A stretch of DNA of 64,000 bases, taken from Bradyrhizobium sp. SZCCT0231 (GTDB lineage: Bacteria; Pseudomonadota; Alphaproteobacteria; Rhizobiales; Xanthobacteraceae). The notes beneath the pieces were generated by a model that saw only the letters and a program-made list of their open reading frames with translations, was not told the DNA's origin and searched no databases. The position numbers and the translations under genes were made by a program. The stretch lies in the NCBI RefSeq assembly GCF_018130245.1, contig NZ_JAFCKP010000006.1, positions 248,001-312,000 on the forward strand, in the 5' to 3' direction. The stretch's first letter is position 1. Each line of letters starts with the position of its first letter. Positions 1-8,661 of the stretch are shown here, piece after piece.

Positions 1-1480
1 CGACCACCGCGAGCGCGTCGCTGCCCATACGACAGGTCGAGGTCGGATGGTAGATCGTGCTGCCGCGCTCCCGGCAATAATCCAGAATCTCGGCATCCGT
101 GGATACCTTCGCCCCGGGATCGTACTCGTCGACCACGAACGGCTTCATCGCCGGTGCGTTCAATATTTTGCGCAGGATCTTCAGGCCCTCGACGTTGGTG
201 GTGCGGTCGGTATCGGTGGACATGTAGTTGATCCGGATCTCCGGCGGCACGGTCGGGTCGGCGCTCCTGATGCGCAGGGAGCCGCGGCTTTCGGGACGGA
301 GCTGGCACACCGAGGCGGTGAAGCCGGAGAAATCGTGCAGCTTCTCGCCCATCTTGTCGGTCGAGAACGGCAGGAAATGGACCTGGATGTCGGGCGAGGC
401 GAGCCGCGGGCTGGTCTTGAAGAACGCGCCCGCCGTGCCAGCCGCAATCGTCAGCCAGCCCTTGCGGAACAGCGCATAGCGTGCGCCGGCCATGGTGCGG
501 CGGAGCGGATTGTTGACGGTGTCGTTCAGCGTGATCTTCTGCGAACAGCGCATCACGATGCGGACCTGCATGTGGTCCTGGAGGTCGTGACCGACGCCCG
601 GTGCGTCCAGCACCACCTCGATGCCGTGCTTGCGCAGGAGATCGGCCGGGCCGACGCCGGAGAGCTGGAGCAGCTGCGGCGAGTTGTAGGCGCCGCTCGA
701 CAGCACGACCTCCTTGCGCGCCCGCGCGCGGCGAACCTGCGCCCCTTGCCGGTATTCGACACCGACGGCGCGACGTCCCTCGAACAGGATGCGCTGGCCG
801 AGCGCGGACGTCTCGATCGTCAGATTGCTGCGTGTCTTCGCGGGGCCGAGATAGGCAACGGCCGTCGAGGCGCGGCGGCCGTTGCGCGTCGTGGTCTGGA
901 ACAGGCCGACGCCTTCCTGCGTCGCGCCGTTGAAATCGGGATTGTAGGGCAGACCGGCCTCGACCGCGGCATCGATGAAGGCTTTCGACAGCGGATCGGT
1001 CACGATCATGTTGGACACCGGCAGCGGCCCGCCCGTGCCGTGATACTGATCCGCACCGCGCGACTGGTTCTCGGCCTTCTTGAAATAGGGCAGCACGTCG
1101 TCATAGCCCCAGCCGGTGTTGCCGAGCTGGCGCCAGCGGTCGTAGTCCTCGTGTTGGCCACGGACGTAGAGCAGGCCGTTGATCGAGCTCGACCCGCCCA
1201 GCGTCTTGCCGCGCGGCTGGAACACCTGGCGCCCCTTCAGCTCGGGCTCCGGCTCGGTCTGGTACATCCAGTTGACGGTCTTTTCCTTGAACAGCTTGCC
1301 GTAGCCGAGCGGAACGTGGATCCAGATGTTGGAATCCTTCGGGCCGGCCTCAAGCAGCAGCACGCTGTGCTTGCCGTTCGCAGAGAGCCTGTTGGCGAGC
1401 ACGCAGCCGGCGGAGCCGGCGCCGACGATGATGTAGTCGAATTCGGGATCTGACGGTGCGAGGGCGGAATTTGCGTTCAT
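1..1480 (-). CDS. GMC family oxidoreductase (choline/alcohol dehydrogenase-like), C-terminus cut by window edge
   Basis: An open frame reads on the minus strand from an ATG at 1480 past the window start, giving about 493 residues. Near the N-terminus it has the FAD-binding Rossmann motif DYIIVGAGSAGCVLANRL. The GMC signature GKTLGGSSSINGLLYVRG follows, then a second GMC motif around SSGAYNSPQLLQLSGVGP. GMC enzymes are soluble FAD enzymes that oxidise alcohols or choline-like substrates; the substrate cannot be read here. The C-terminal catalytic His region lies at or beyond the edge (YHPTSTCRMG is visible). It sits 52 bp downstream of the TetR gene in the same direction, so co-transcription and TetR control are plausible. 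Confidence 0.9.
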   Translation of the reverse strand, partial: MNANSALAPSDPEFDYIIVGAGSAGCVLANRLSANGKHSVLLLEAGPKDSNIWIHVPLGYGKLFKEKTVNWMYQTEPEPELKGRQVFQPRGKTLGGSSSINGLLYVRGQHEDYDRWRQLGNTGWGYDDVLPYFKKAENQSRGADQYHGTGGPLPVSNMIVTDPLSKAFIDAAVEAGLPYNPDFNGATQEGVGLFQTTTRNGRRASTAVAYLGPAKTRSNLTIETSALGQRILFEGRRAVGVEYRQGAQVRRARARKEVVLSSGAYNSPQLLQLSGVGPADLLRKHGIEVVLDAPGVGHDLQDHMQVRIVMRCSQKITLNDTVNNPLRRTMAGARYALFRKGWLTIAAGTAGAFFKTSPRLASPDIQVHFLPFSTDKMGEKLHDFSGFTASVCQLRPESRGSLRIRSADPTVPPEIRINYMSTDTDRTTNVEGLKILRKILNAPAMKPFVVDEYDPGAKVSTDAEILDYCRERGSTIYHPTSTCRMGSDALAVV

Positions 1481-1532
1481 GCGCTACTGTTCTTTTTGTT
1501 GGTGTGGCGTTTCCGGTTCGTCACTAGCACAA

Positions 1533-2123
1533 TCATGCTTTGACGCGCAGCGCCTCGACCAGCGACCTGAACGCACGGGCATATTCCGCACCTGCTCTTG
1601 CGATATCGGTGCGCCCGGCGCAGGCGACCGCGGCTTCCGTCACCGCGCCGAGCAGCAGACGCGCCAGCGGCTCGACCGGCTGCCGCACGATCAGGCCCGC
1701 CTCCATCGCAGCGGAAAGCGCGCGCGGCATCTTGCCGCCAAAGTGCTGCGCGTCGATCTCGCGCCAGCGCTCCCAGCCGAGCACGGCGGGGCCGTCGCGC
1801 AGGATGATCTGGCCGGTCGGCCCCTTCGCGGTCGCGGCGAAATAATGCTGGGTGCCGGCGACCATCGCGGCGAGCACGTCCTTCTCGGCCCGCGCGGTAC
1901 GGTCGATCTCGGCGACGAGGTCGCGCGAGACCTGGTCGAACACGGCTGCGAACACCGCCTCTTTGGTTTTGAAATGATGATAGACCGCCCCCTTGGCGAC
2001 GAAAGCGCCTTCCGCAATCTCATCCATCGTGGTGGCGGCGAAGCCTTGCGTCCCGAACAGGCGGCGCGCCGCCGCCAGGATCGCCTCCGATGTTGCTGCC
2101 CGCCGCTCCGCCTGTTTGGCCAT
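1533..2123 (-). CDS. TetR/AcrR family transcriptional regulator
   Basis: A 196-residue protein with a classic TetR N-terminal helix-turn-helix at about residues 10-55 (ILAAARRLFGTQGFAATTMD, then GAVYHHFKTKEAVF). The C-terminal half is helical and ligand-binding, of the usual length. The ATG at 2123 faces the divergent NTF2-like gene across a 99-bp gap that carries two overlapping palindromes. It probably represses its own gene, the downstream GMC oxidoreductase gene and possibly the divergent gene. The ligand is unknown. Confidence 0.92.
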   Translation of the reverse strand: MAKQAERRAATSEAILAAARRLFGTQGFAATTMDEIAEGAFVAKGAVYHHFKTKEAVFAAVFDQVSRDLVAEIDRTARAEKDVLAAMVAGTQHYFAATAKGPTGQIILRDGPAVLGWERWREIDAQHFGGKMPRALSAAMEAGLIVRQPVEPLARLLLGAVTEAAVACAGRTDIARAGAEYARAFRSLVEALRVKA

Positions 2124-2177
2124 GTGTCTCGTCTAGTCGAATTCTACCCGGGCGGCCAGTTGACTTTTCGACTATCG

Positions 2178-2204
2178 GTCGGTAATTACCGACTGTCAGT
2201 CGGT
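2178..2204. promoter_or_regulatory. Overlapping palindromes, probable TetR operator
   Basis: Two overlapping perfect palindromes lie between the divergent genes: GTCGGTAATTACCGAC (2178-2193) and ACCGACTGTCAGTCGGT (2188-2204). They share the half-site ACCGAC. This size and spacing suit binding of one or two TetR dimers. That the TetR encoded at 1533-2123 binds here is an inference. Confidence 0.7.
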
Positions 2205-2222
2205 TTTAATTGTGAGGTCGCC

Positions 2223-2588
2223 ATGCCGAGCCGTGAGATCGTCGAAGCCTTTGCCAAGCGCCTGGAGGATGGCGACTTCGTCGGCGCGATCCTCGACTAC
2301 TACACCCCTGATACCGCGACCTATGAGAACCTCGCCGCGCCCGTGGTTGGGCGCGACAAGCTCGCGGACAAGGAGCGTGGCGTGCTGGCCGCGTTCAAGA
2401 AGGTCACTGCCGTGCGCCTCGGCCCCAGCCTGATCGATGGCGACGTTGTCGCCAGCCGCTGGAAATTCTCCTTCACCAACGCCGAGGGCGTGACGCAGAC
2501 GCTGGAGGAGATCGCGTGGCAGACCTGGCGAGGCAATGAGATCATCGAGGAGCGCTTCTTCTACGATCCGAAGCAACTCCGACGCTGA
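2223..2588 (+). CDS. NTF2-like / SnoaL-like small protein
   Basis: A 121-residue protein starting at the ATG at 2223. It has the NTF2-like pattern: an N-terminal helix (IVEAFAKRLEDGDF), then DYYTPDTATYENLAAPVVGR, then beta strands ending in EEIAWQTWRGNEIIEERFFYDP. The fold is known from SnoaL cyclases, ketosteroid isomerases and many scavenger-type proteins. No catalytic assignment is possible. It is divergent from the TetR gene and its promoter overlaps the palindromes at 2178-2204, so it is probably TetR-regulated. Confidence 0.75.
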   Translation: MPSREIVEAFAKRLEDGDFVGAILDYYTPDTATYENLAAPVVGRDKLADKERGVLAAFKKVTAVRLGPSLIDGDVVASRWKFSFTNAEGVTQTLEEIAWQTWRGNEIIEERFFYDPKQLRR

Positions 2589-2599
2589 GCGGGAATGCC

Positions 2600-3544
2600 C
2601 TATCGGTACAGCATGACCACGACCAGGCCGACGAGAGGCGCAAGAAACTGAACGGCCTGCCACCGAGAGCCATCGATCGACCAGCGTCCGTAGAAGACGG
2701 TGCCCCCGCGTTGGGATGGCGACGCCGGCTGATCCCGAAATGCCCTCCACCGCGCCTCGGCAGGCCCGAGAAAATCTTCCGGCTTGACCGCCATGTCGGC
2801 GCTGCTCAGCACCACCTGCATCATCTCGCCTTTCGGCTGGAACATGGCCTCGAACCCGGGTGGCGCGAGGAAGCCCAGCTTCGGGGCGATGTGCTGCTCA
2901 TAGAAATCCTGACCGACCGTGACGGCCGCAGCATATGGACTGACGTACGGCACCCCCGAGATGCCGGGAACCACGAGATGGCCCACCCCGCGCACCTCCT
3001 GCCAGGGAATGAAGAGACCCTTGAGCCAGGGCCTGTGAAAGTGGATGCCCGTGGCAGACATGGAGACGACCGCCCGATCCGCGTAGAAGTGCCGGTAAGC
3101 TGAAAACGCGATCCATCCGAAACCCAGATAGAGCAACATCCAGCCGAAAACGTTCAGCGATGGGTTCACGAGATGAGTCCAATAGTGACTGCGCATCGTG
3201 CCGACATAGCTGGCGCCGCCGGTCGACCCGCTGACCATCAGGCTGATCCCACCGATGAGGGCAGAGACGATGATCAGGACCAGGAGGCCGATAAATAATT
3301 CGAGAAGCAATGGCAGGCCGGACCGCCCGATCAGGCTCGTCAGTGCATAGCCTGCGAACGCCAGAGCCAGCAGGGCCAGATAGACGAGGGCCAAAACGGC
3401 TCCATTCTGGCCACGGCTCTCGGCGTGAAGCGCGACCGCAAGGCCGGCGACGCAAGCCCAAATGGCCCATGGGACCCGGTCCATCCGCCACTTGTCCATC
3501 GTGTATTCGACCGTTGCCGACACATCGGCTGAAGGCTCGCTCAT
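2600..3544 (-). CDS. Uncharacterised membrane protein
   Basis: About 314 residues from the ATG at 3544, chosen because GAGGG lies 7 nt upstream; the frame stays open further upstream without a good start. Four hydrophobic segments fill the N-terminal half (for example WAIWACVAGLAVAL, LALVYLALLALAFAGYALT and ELFIGLLVLIIVSALIGGIS), and a fifth is at the C-terminus (FLAPLVGLVVVMLY). Between them is a soluble region with a PH-like or DUF-like pattern (AVVSMSATGIHFHRPWLKGLF, IPWQEVRGVGHL). I do not recognise the family. Neighbouring genes give no functional hint. Confidence 0.7.
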   Translation of the reverse strand: MSEPSADVSATVEYTMDKWRMDRVPWAIWACVAGLAVALHAESRGQNGAVLALVYLALLALAFAGYALTSLIGRSGLPLLLELFIGLLVLIIVSALIGGISLMVSGSTGGASYVGTMRSHYWTHLVNPSLNVFGWMLLYLGFGWIAFSAYRHFYADRAVVSMSATGIHFHRPWLKGLFIPWQEVRGVGHLVVPGISGVPYVSPYAAAVTVGQDFYEQHIAPKLGFLAPPGFEAMFQPKGEMMQVVLSSADMAVKPEDFLGPAEARWRAFRDQPASPSQRGGTVFYGRWSIDGSRWQAVQFLAPLVGLVVVMLYR

Positions 3545-3827
3545 GGACAGGCCCTCGGGATTTCGAATGCATCCAGTGCCGACCGCGGGCGCACGGTGGC
3601 CTGGCCGGTTCACGAAGCGTATCACGCGATCGAGGGGGCGTCTCGATCCCGCCAGGTGCGCAAAAGCCGATCGAGGAGCCGCTCTTCCGGGAGCGGGAGC
3701 CGCTCAGGCCTTGATGCGAGACGCTGACGCGCCTCAGGCCGGACCTTGGCGCGACTCCCATTCGGAAGGGCTGAAGATCCATCCGGAGCGCGCAGCGCGC
3801 AAGTCCCGTGCGTCGCTTGCCATTTAA

Positions 3828-3841
3828 GGACTGATCGGTCT
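3828..3841. promoter_or_regulatory. Probable TetR operator upstream of the TetR gene
   Basis: GGACTGATCGGTCT lies 12 bp before the TetR start codon. It matches the perfect palindrome GGACCGATCGGTCC at 4507-4520 except for two bases. The near-identical pair flanking the regulator gene suggests autoregulation plus control of the downstream transporter. Confidence 0.65.
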
Positions 3842-3853
3842 ATATATATCGGC

Positions 3854-4468
3854 ATGAGGCAGACAACCCCAGCGCGGCTGCCCCGTGGCCGGCCGCGAAG
3901 TTTCGATATGGAAATCGCCGTCGAGCGCGCGATGGAGGTGTTCTGGTCGCGTGGCTATCATGCCACGGCGCTGCCCGACCTCCTTCGTGCAACGAGGTTG
4001 TCGCGGGGCAGCCTCTACGCCGCTTTCGGTGACAAGCATTCGCTGTTCTTGCGCGCGCTTGATCGCTACATCGCGGATGCCTTGAGGCGTATGGAAGGGG
4101 AATTCGATCCTGGCAACGATCCGGTGGCGGGCCTGCGGGCCTACCTTGCCGGCTACGTCGAGCGCACCAGCGGGAGCAACGGCCGGCGCGGATGCCTCTT
4201 GGTTGCCACAGCCATGGAATTGGCCGGCCAGGATGCCGAGGTGGGTCGCCGCGTTGCGAGCTTCTTTAAGGCCATGGAAGCCAAGGTGACGGATGCACTG
4301 TCCCGCGCGAAAGCGGCCGGCAAGTTGGCCGACGGTGTCGAGCCCGCGATCGCCGCCAACATTCTCGTCTGTTTCGTCGAAGGACTGCGTGTGGTCGGCA
4401 AAACGGCTCCGGCACGGATCGCATCGCAAGCCGCCGCCGACGCTCTCGTCGGCCGCTTCGTGAAGTAA
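3854..4468 (+). CDS. TetR/AcrR family transcriptional regulator
   Basis: A 204-residue protein from the ATG at 3854. It has the GRPRSFD N-terminal lead-in and a TetR helix-turn-helix (AMEVFWSRGYHATALPDLLR, then RGSLYAAFGDKHSLFLRAL), followed by an all-helical effector domain. It is 66 bp upstream of an EamA transporter gene on the same strand. Both genes carry a GGACyGATCGGTCy site upstream, so the likely role is repression of itself and the exporter until a ligand binds. Confidence 0.92.
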   Translation: MRQTTPARLPRGRPRSFDMEIAVERAMEVFWSRGYHATALPDLLRATRLSRGSLYAAFGDKHSLFLRALDRYIADALRRMEGEFDPGNDPVAGLRAYLAGYVERTSGSNGRRGCLLVATAMELAGQDAEVGRRVASFFKAMEAKVTDALSRAKAAGKLADGVEPAIAANILVCFVEGLRVVGKTAPARIASQAAADALVGRFVK

Positions 4469-4506
4469 TCCCATGGATGCCTTGGCATATCGGCGCATCC
4501 ATATTT

Positions 4507-4520
4507 GGACCGATCGGTCC
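4507..4520. promoter_or_regulatory. Perfect 14-bp palindrome, probable TetR operator for the transporter
   Basis: GGACCGATCGGTCC is a perfect palindrome 14 bp before the transporter ATG, placed to block transcription or initiation. A second inverted repeat, ATGGATGC (4473-4480) and GCATCCAT (4495-4502), lies just upstream between the two genes. Its role is unclear; it could be a small hairpin. Confidence 0.7.
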
Positions 4521-4534
4521 TGAAAGGGTGCGCC

Positions 4535-5395
4535 ATGTCTGGCATCCAGATCGTTTGCGCCATCGCCGTTCCCATGATCTGGGGATATCAGTTCGTGGCC
4601 ATCAAGGTAGGCGTCGCGGAGTTTCCGCCGCTGTTCTTCCTCGCATTACGCTTTCTGGCTATCGCAGTGCTGCTTGTTCCCTTCGTCGATAGGCCCACGC
4701 GTCGACAACTCGGTCCTGTTGCGGCCATTTCGCTGTTCCTGGGCGGACTGAATTTCGGGCTCTTCTATGTCGGCCTTGGACTCGGCTCGGGAAGCATGTC
4801 GGCCGTCGCGTACCAGCTCGCCACGCCCTTCACCATCCTGTTGTCCTGGCCCATTCTGGCGGAGAGGCCGTCTCTCGCCACCTCTGCCGGAGTCGTGCTT
4901 GCATTCGTGGGCGTGACCGTGCTCGCGGCGGAGCCGGGCCTGTCGACCAACCTGATTCCGCTGCTGCTTGTGGCTGGTGCCGCTTTTGCCTTCGCGGTGT
5001 CCAACGTCTTGACGAAGCGTTACGGCCCGTTTGATCCCTTGATGCTGATGGGGTGGTCCTCGCTGCTCACGGTACCGCAGGTCATGTTGATGTCGCTGCT
5101 CCTTGAATATGGACAAGCGGCGAGCCTTGTGACGGCGGGCGAACTTGGCTGGCTGGCGCTCGCCTACACGATCTTCGTGGGGGGAATGCTCGGGTTTGGC
5201 CTCTGGTTCTGGCTGATCGCCCGTTGCTCGATGGTGCGCGTCGCGCCCTTCGGTCTGCTGCTTCCGGTGTTTGCCTTGCTTTCGAGCGTACTGTTTCTCG
5301 GCGACCGACTCACGCCCAAGCTGATCGTCGGCGGACTGCTCGCGATCTCCGGGGTCGCCATCACCCAGCTGAGACCGCGCCCTCGCCCCGTATGA
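4535..5395 (+). CDS. EamA/DMT family transporter
   Basis: A 286-residue integral membrane protein with about ten hydrophobic segments in two EamA halves. The first half includes PMIWGYQFVAIKVG and RPTRRQLGPVAAISLFLGG; the second includes GAAFAFAVSNVLTKRYGPFD. This is the usual length for drug/metabolite exporters of the inner membrane. The start at 4535 fits the family N-terminus and follows AAAGGGTG; an earlier in-frame ATG at 4505 overlaps the palindrome. It is probably an exporter induced by relief of the preceding TetR. The substrate is unknown. Confidence 0.9.
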   Translation: MSGIQIVCAIAVPMIWGYQFVAIKVGVAEFPPLFFLALRFLAIAVLLVPFVDRPTRRQLGPVAAISLFLGGLNFGLFYVGLGLGSGSMSAVAYQLATPFTILLSWPILAERPSLATSAGVVLAFVGVTVLAAEPGLSTNLIPLLLVAGAAFAFAVSNVLTKRYGPFDPLMLMGWSSLLTVPQVMLMSLLLEYGQAASLVTAGELGWLALAYTIFVGGMLGFGLWFWLIARCSMVRVAPFGLLLPVFALLSSVLFLGDRLTPKLIVGGLLAISGVAITQLRPRPRPV

Positions 5396-5566
5396 TGTCC
5401 GGCCTGTCGGGCATTTGTATCGATTTGTTATCGATACTGCGTGACGAACACGCAGAAGTGGTCGCGGCCAGCGCGGCAAACGGGGATAATTCATAGTTCG
5501 TCAAAGGTTTGCGACGAATTCTCCAGATCGAGCCGAAAAGAACGGCCCGTGCTGCTAGGCTATTGA

Positions 5567-7528
5567 ATGCGGACTCAAACGACCAGCTATGTCGCGCGGC
5601 TGTTCGCCGGCGATCTGTCGGCGTTCGGCGGTCCCGCAACCGACGAGGCCGTGGCCGGGCATATCCGGGCCGAACAGATGTCGCTCGTGCTCGGCTATTC
5701 GGTCGGCATCATGCTCGCCAATGCCTGCAACGCCATCGTGCTCGCCATCGCGCTGTGGCCGTCGCCGGACAGGATTCCCGCCCTGATCTGGGCGGTGGCT
5801 GTCGCCGGCGCCGCGATCGGATTCGGCCTGCAATCCCACGCCGCGCGCCGCATCACCAAGCCGCAATTCGTCTCGCGCCGCGCCATGCACCGGCTGGTGC
5901 GCAACGCCTTCATCCTTGGCTCCGCCTGGGGCATCGTCCCGGTCGCCTTCTTCGCCGACGCCTCGACCGGCGGCCAGCTCGTCATCACCTGCCTGTGCTC
6001 GGGCATGCTGGCCGGCGGCGCGCTGGCCTTCGCCACGATCCCGATCGCGGCCATCGCTTTCACGGCCCCGATCTTCCTCGGCATCGCCATCTGCCTCGGC
6101 AGGAATGGCGATCTCGCCTTCCTGCTGATCGCCTTTCTCGTCGTGGTCTATGGCAGCGTGCTGCTGCGCGGCGTGTTCGTCAATTCGTTCTCGTTCGCGC
6201 GGCGCGTGATGCGGCAGATCGAGGCCGAGCGCACGGTGCGGCAGGACCCGCTGACGCAACTGCCCAACCGCTTCGCCTTCAACGAGACGCTCGATGCCGC
6301 GCTGAAGCGCCTTGCGCTCTCGGGCGAGGAGTTCGCGGTGCTGCTGCTCGACCTCGATCGCTTCAAGGAGGTCAACGACAAGTTCGGCCACCCGGCCGGC
6401 GACGAATTCCTGGTGCAGGTCGCGGGCCGCCTGCAGCGCTGCACGCGCGCAGCCGAGCACGTCGCGCGCATCGGCGGCGACGAGTTTGCGCTGGTGATGG
6501 CCAATCTGGCGCGGCCCGAGGATGCGCTCGAGATCGCCGAGCGCTTCGTCGCGGCCTTCGACGAACCCTTCCAGATCGAGGGCCGCCAGATCGTCGGCGC
6601 GACCAGCGTCGGCATCGTGCTGGCACCGCGCGACGGCAGCACGCCGCTCGATATCATGAAGAACGCGGACGCTGCGCTCTATCGCGCCAAGAAGGCGGGA
6701 CCGGGCACGGTCTGCTTCTTCGAACAAGCCGACGACAGGCTGTCCCGCGATCGCAAGGCGCTGCAAGCGGACCTCGAAGGTGCCATTGCGCGGGGCGAGC
6801 TGTTCCTGGTGTTCCAGCCATTCCTCGATCTCGGCACCAACCGGATCACCGGCTTCGAGGCGCTATTGCGCTGGCACCATCCTTCGCGCGGGCTGGTGCC
6901 GCCGAGTGAATTCATACCAGTCGCGGAGGAGACCGGACTGATCCACGAGATCGGCGAATGGGTCATCCGCCGCGCCTGCGCGACGCTGGCGGATTGGCCC
7001 GAAGACATCAGGGTTGCCGTGAATTTCTCCGCGTCGCAGTTTCACAACACGGCCATCCTTCAGACCATCGTGCAGGCATTCGCCGATGCGAAAGTCTCCC
7101 CCAACCGGTTCGAGATCGAGATCACGGAATCGATGCTGCTGTCGAAATACGGCTCGGCCGCGTCGATCCTGAACGCGCTGCTGCAACTCGGCGTCACCGT
7201 CGCGCTCGACGATTTCGGCACTGGGTTCTCATCGCTGACCTACCTGCGCAAGCTGCCGTTCAGCCGGATCAAGATCGACCAGTCCTTCATCCGCGACATG
7301 CTGGTGCAGCCGGACTGCACCGCGATCGTGAAGTCGGTGATCTCGCTGGCGCGCGACCTCGACATCAACGTCGTCGCCGAGGGCGTCGAGACCGCCGACC
7401 AGCTCGAATATCTGCGCCAGATCGGTTGCGACGAGGTGCAGGGCTATCTGATCAGCCGGCCGGTGGCTGCGGATGGGGTGATGGCGCTGCTGGAGACGAA
7501 GAAGCTTCGGGCGATTTACGCGGCGTAG
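5567..7528 (+). CDS. Membrane GGDEF-EAL cyclic-di-GMP enzyme
   Basis: A 653-residue protein. About 200 N-terminal residues carry five to six membrane segments. The GGDEF domain has an intact GGDEF at residues 303-307, so cyclase activity is possible. The EAL domain has FEALLRW (E431) and DDFGTGFSSLTYLRKLP further on, so phosphodiesterase activity is also possible. Such dual proteins make or degrade cyclic di-GMP at the inner membrane and often tune exopolysaccharide and motility. It stands alone, 10 kb from the polysaccharide locus; a functional link is only a guess. Confidence 0.95.
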   Translation: MRTQTTSYVARLFAGDLSAFGGPATDEAVAGHIRAEQMSLVLGYSVGIMLANACNAIVLAIALWPSPDRIPALIWAVAVAGAAIGFGLQSHAARRITKPQFVSRRAMHRLVRNAFILGSAWGIVPVAFFADASTGGQLVITCLCSGMLAGGALAFATIPIAAIAFTAPIFLGIAICLGRNGDLAFLLIAFLVVVYGSVLLRGVFVNSFSFARRVMRQIEAERTVRQDPLTQLPNRFAFNETLDAALKRLALSGEEFAVLLLDLDRFKEVNDKFGHPAGDEFLVQVAGRLQRCTRAAEHVARIGGDEFALVMANLARPEDALEIAERFVAAFDEPFQIEGRQIVGATSVGIVLAPRDGSTPLDIMKNADAALYRAKKAGPGTVCFFEQADDRLSRDRKALQADLEGAIARGELFLVFQPFLDLGTNRITGFEALLRWHHPSRGLVPPSEFIPVAEETGLIHEIGEWVIRRACATLADWPEDIRVAVNFSASQFHNTAILQTIVQAFADAKVSPNRFEIEITESMLLSKYGSAASILNALLQLGVTVALDDFGTGFSSLTYLRKLPFSRIKIDQSFIRDMLVQPDCTAIVKSVISLARDLDINVVAEGVETADQLEYLRQIGCDEVQGYLISRPVAADGVMALLETKKLRAIYAA

Positions 7529-7546
7529 GACTCTACGATTGATCCT

Positions 7547-7639
7547 TCGTAGCCCGGATGGAGCGGAGCGCAATCCGGGACGAGTGTGCGCCGGAGCGAC
7601 ACCGCCCCCGGATTGCGCTCCGCTCCATCCGGGCTACGA
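7547..7639. repeat. Long perfect inverted repeat (REP/MITE-like palindrome)
   Basis: Two 33-bp arms (7547-7579 and 7607-7639) are perfect reverse complements around a 27-bp loop. Each arm begins TCGTAGCCCGGATGGAGCGG in its own direction. Placed after the GGDEF-EAL gene and before the 3' end of vanB, it could fold into a strong RNA hairpin between convergent genes. From memory, similar palindromes are dispersed in Bradyrhizobium-type genomes. Confidence 0.9.
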
Positions 7640-7669
7640 TCCGTCCCAAAATTGCCGGGAGGGCGCGCC

Positions 7670-8650
7670 TCAAACCGCATCCGCCCGCAGCAGCGTGTCC
7701 ACCGTGATGGTGCCGCGCGCGCGCGAGACGCAGGCGCAGATCTTCTGGTTGCTCTCTTTCTGATGGTCGCTGAAGAAGACGTCGCGATGGTCGATCTCGC
7801 CGTCGACCTCGACGACGTCGATGGCGCAGAGGCCGCATTCGCCGCGCTTGCAGTCGAACATCACGTCATGGCCGCTGGCGTTGAGCACGTCCAGCATCGA
7901 GCGCTCGCGCGGGATCTCGAGCTCGATGTTCGTGTCCTTCAATCGCACGCGAAACGTTTCGGTCGGCAGCGTGCCGCTGGAGCCGAAGGTCTCGTAGCGG
8001 AGATCGGCGAGCGGATGGCCGGCGCCGATCCAGGCGTGACGGGCGGCATCGAGCATCCGCATCGGGCCGCAGAACAGCGCCAGCGCGCCTTGCGGCAATG
8101 AGGCGAACAGCGCGTCGAGATCGAGCCGCCTGCCTTCGTCGCTGGCATGAACGACGAGGCGGTCACCAAGCATCGCGGCGAGGTCGTCGAGATAGGCGGC
8201 CTCGCGGCGCGAGCGTACGGCATAGTGCAGCGCGACATCCGCCCCGCGCCGCGCCAGCGCCTGCGCGGCGCCCAGGATCGGGGTGATGCCGATGCCGCCG
8301 GCTATCAGGCAGTAGTTTTCGCGCGCCCAGTCCACGGCGAGCAGCGAGGCGGGCTGGGTGATGTCGAGCCGCGCGCCCGGCTGCAAGGACCACATGTAAC
8401 GGGAGCCCCCACGGGAATCCTCGGCGCGGCGCACCGCAATTCGAAGGCCGTGCGAAGAGGCCTCGCCGACCAGCGAATAGGACCGCGTCTCCGGCTGGCC
8501 GTCGATGGCGACGCTGACATTGATGTGGCTGCCGACCGGATAGGCCGCACCGTCGAACCGATCCGGCTTGATCAGGAATTCGCGGATGCCGGGCGCAAGG
8601 TCGCGCGTCGAGACGAGCGTCGCCGGGATCCAGGTTTCGATGAAGCGCAT
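7670..8650 (-). CDS. vanB: Vanillate O-demethylase reductase subunit-like ferredoxin oxidoreductase
   Basis: A 326-residue PDR/VanB-type reductase. It has an N-terminal FMN/FAD-binding barrel (ETRSYSLVG), an NAD-binding Rossmann domain (IAGGIGITPILGAAQAL and FCGPMRMLDAARHAW), and a C-terminal plant-type 2Fe-2S domain with C267, C272, C275 and C305. It would pass electrons from NADH to the Rieske oxygenase encoded two genes upstream. The ATG at 8650 gives the family length; a longer open frame upstream is the shadow of the GntR gene. It is 11 bp downstream of the regulator gene, last in the operon. Confidence 0.88.
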   Translation of the reverse strand: MRFIETWIPATLVSTRDLAPGIREFLIKPDRFDGAAYPVGSHINVSVAIDGQPETRSYSLVGEASSHGLRIAVRRAEDSRGGSRYMWSLQPGARLDITQPASLLAVDWARENYCLIAGGIGITPILGAAQALARRGADVALHYAVRSRREAAYLDDLAAMLGDRLVVHASDEGRRLDLDALFASLPQGALALFCGPMRMLDAARHAWIGAGHPLADLRYETFGSSGTLPTETFRVRLKDTNIELEIPRERSMLDVLNASGHDVMFDCKRGECGLCAIDVVEVDGEIDHRDVFFSDHQKESNQKICACVSRARGTITVDTLLRADAV

Positions 8651-8661
8651 GGTGACGGCCC

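Noticed and set aside
47-1453. 468-residue plus-strand open frame
   Set aside because: It is antisense to the GMC oxidoreductase, whose FAD and GMC motifs are clear. Its product has no domain and reads as low-complexity His/Arg/Ala.
5555-6766. 403-residue minus-strand frame
   Set aside because: Antisense to the GGDEF-EAL gene, with charged low-complexity content typical of a high-GC shadow.
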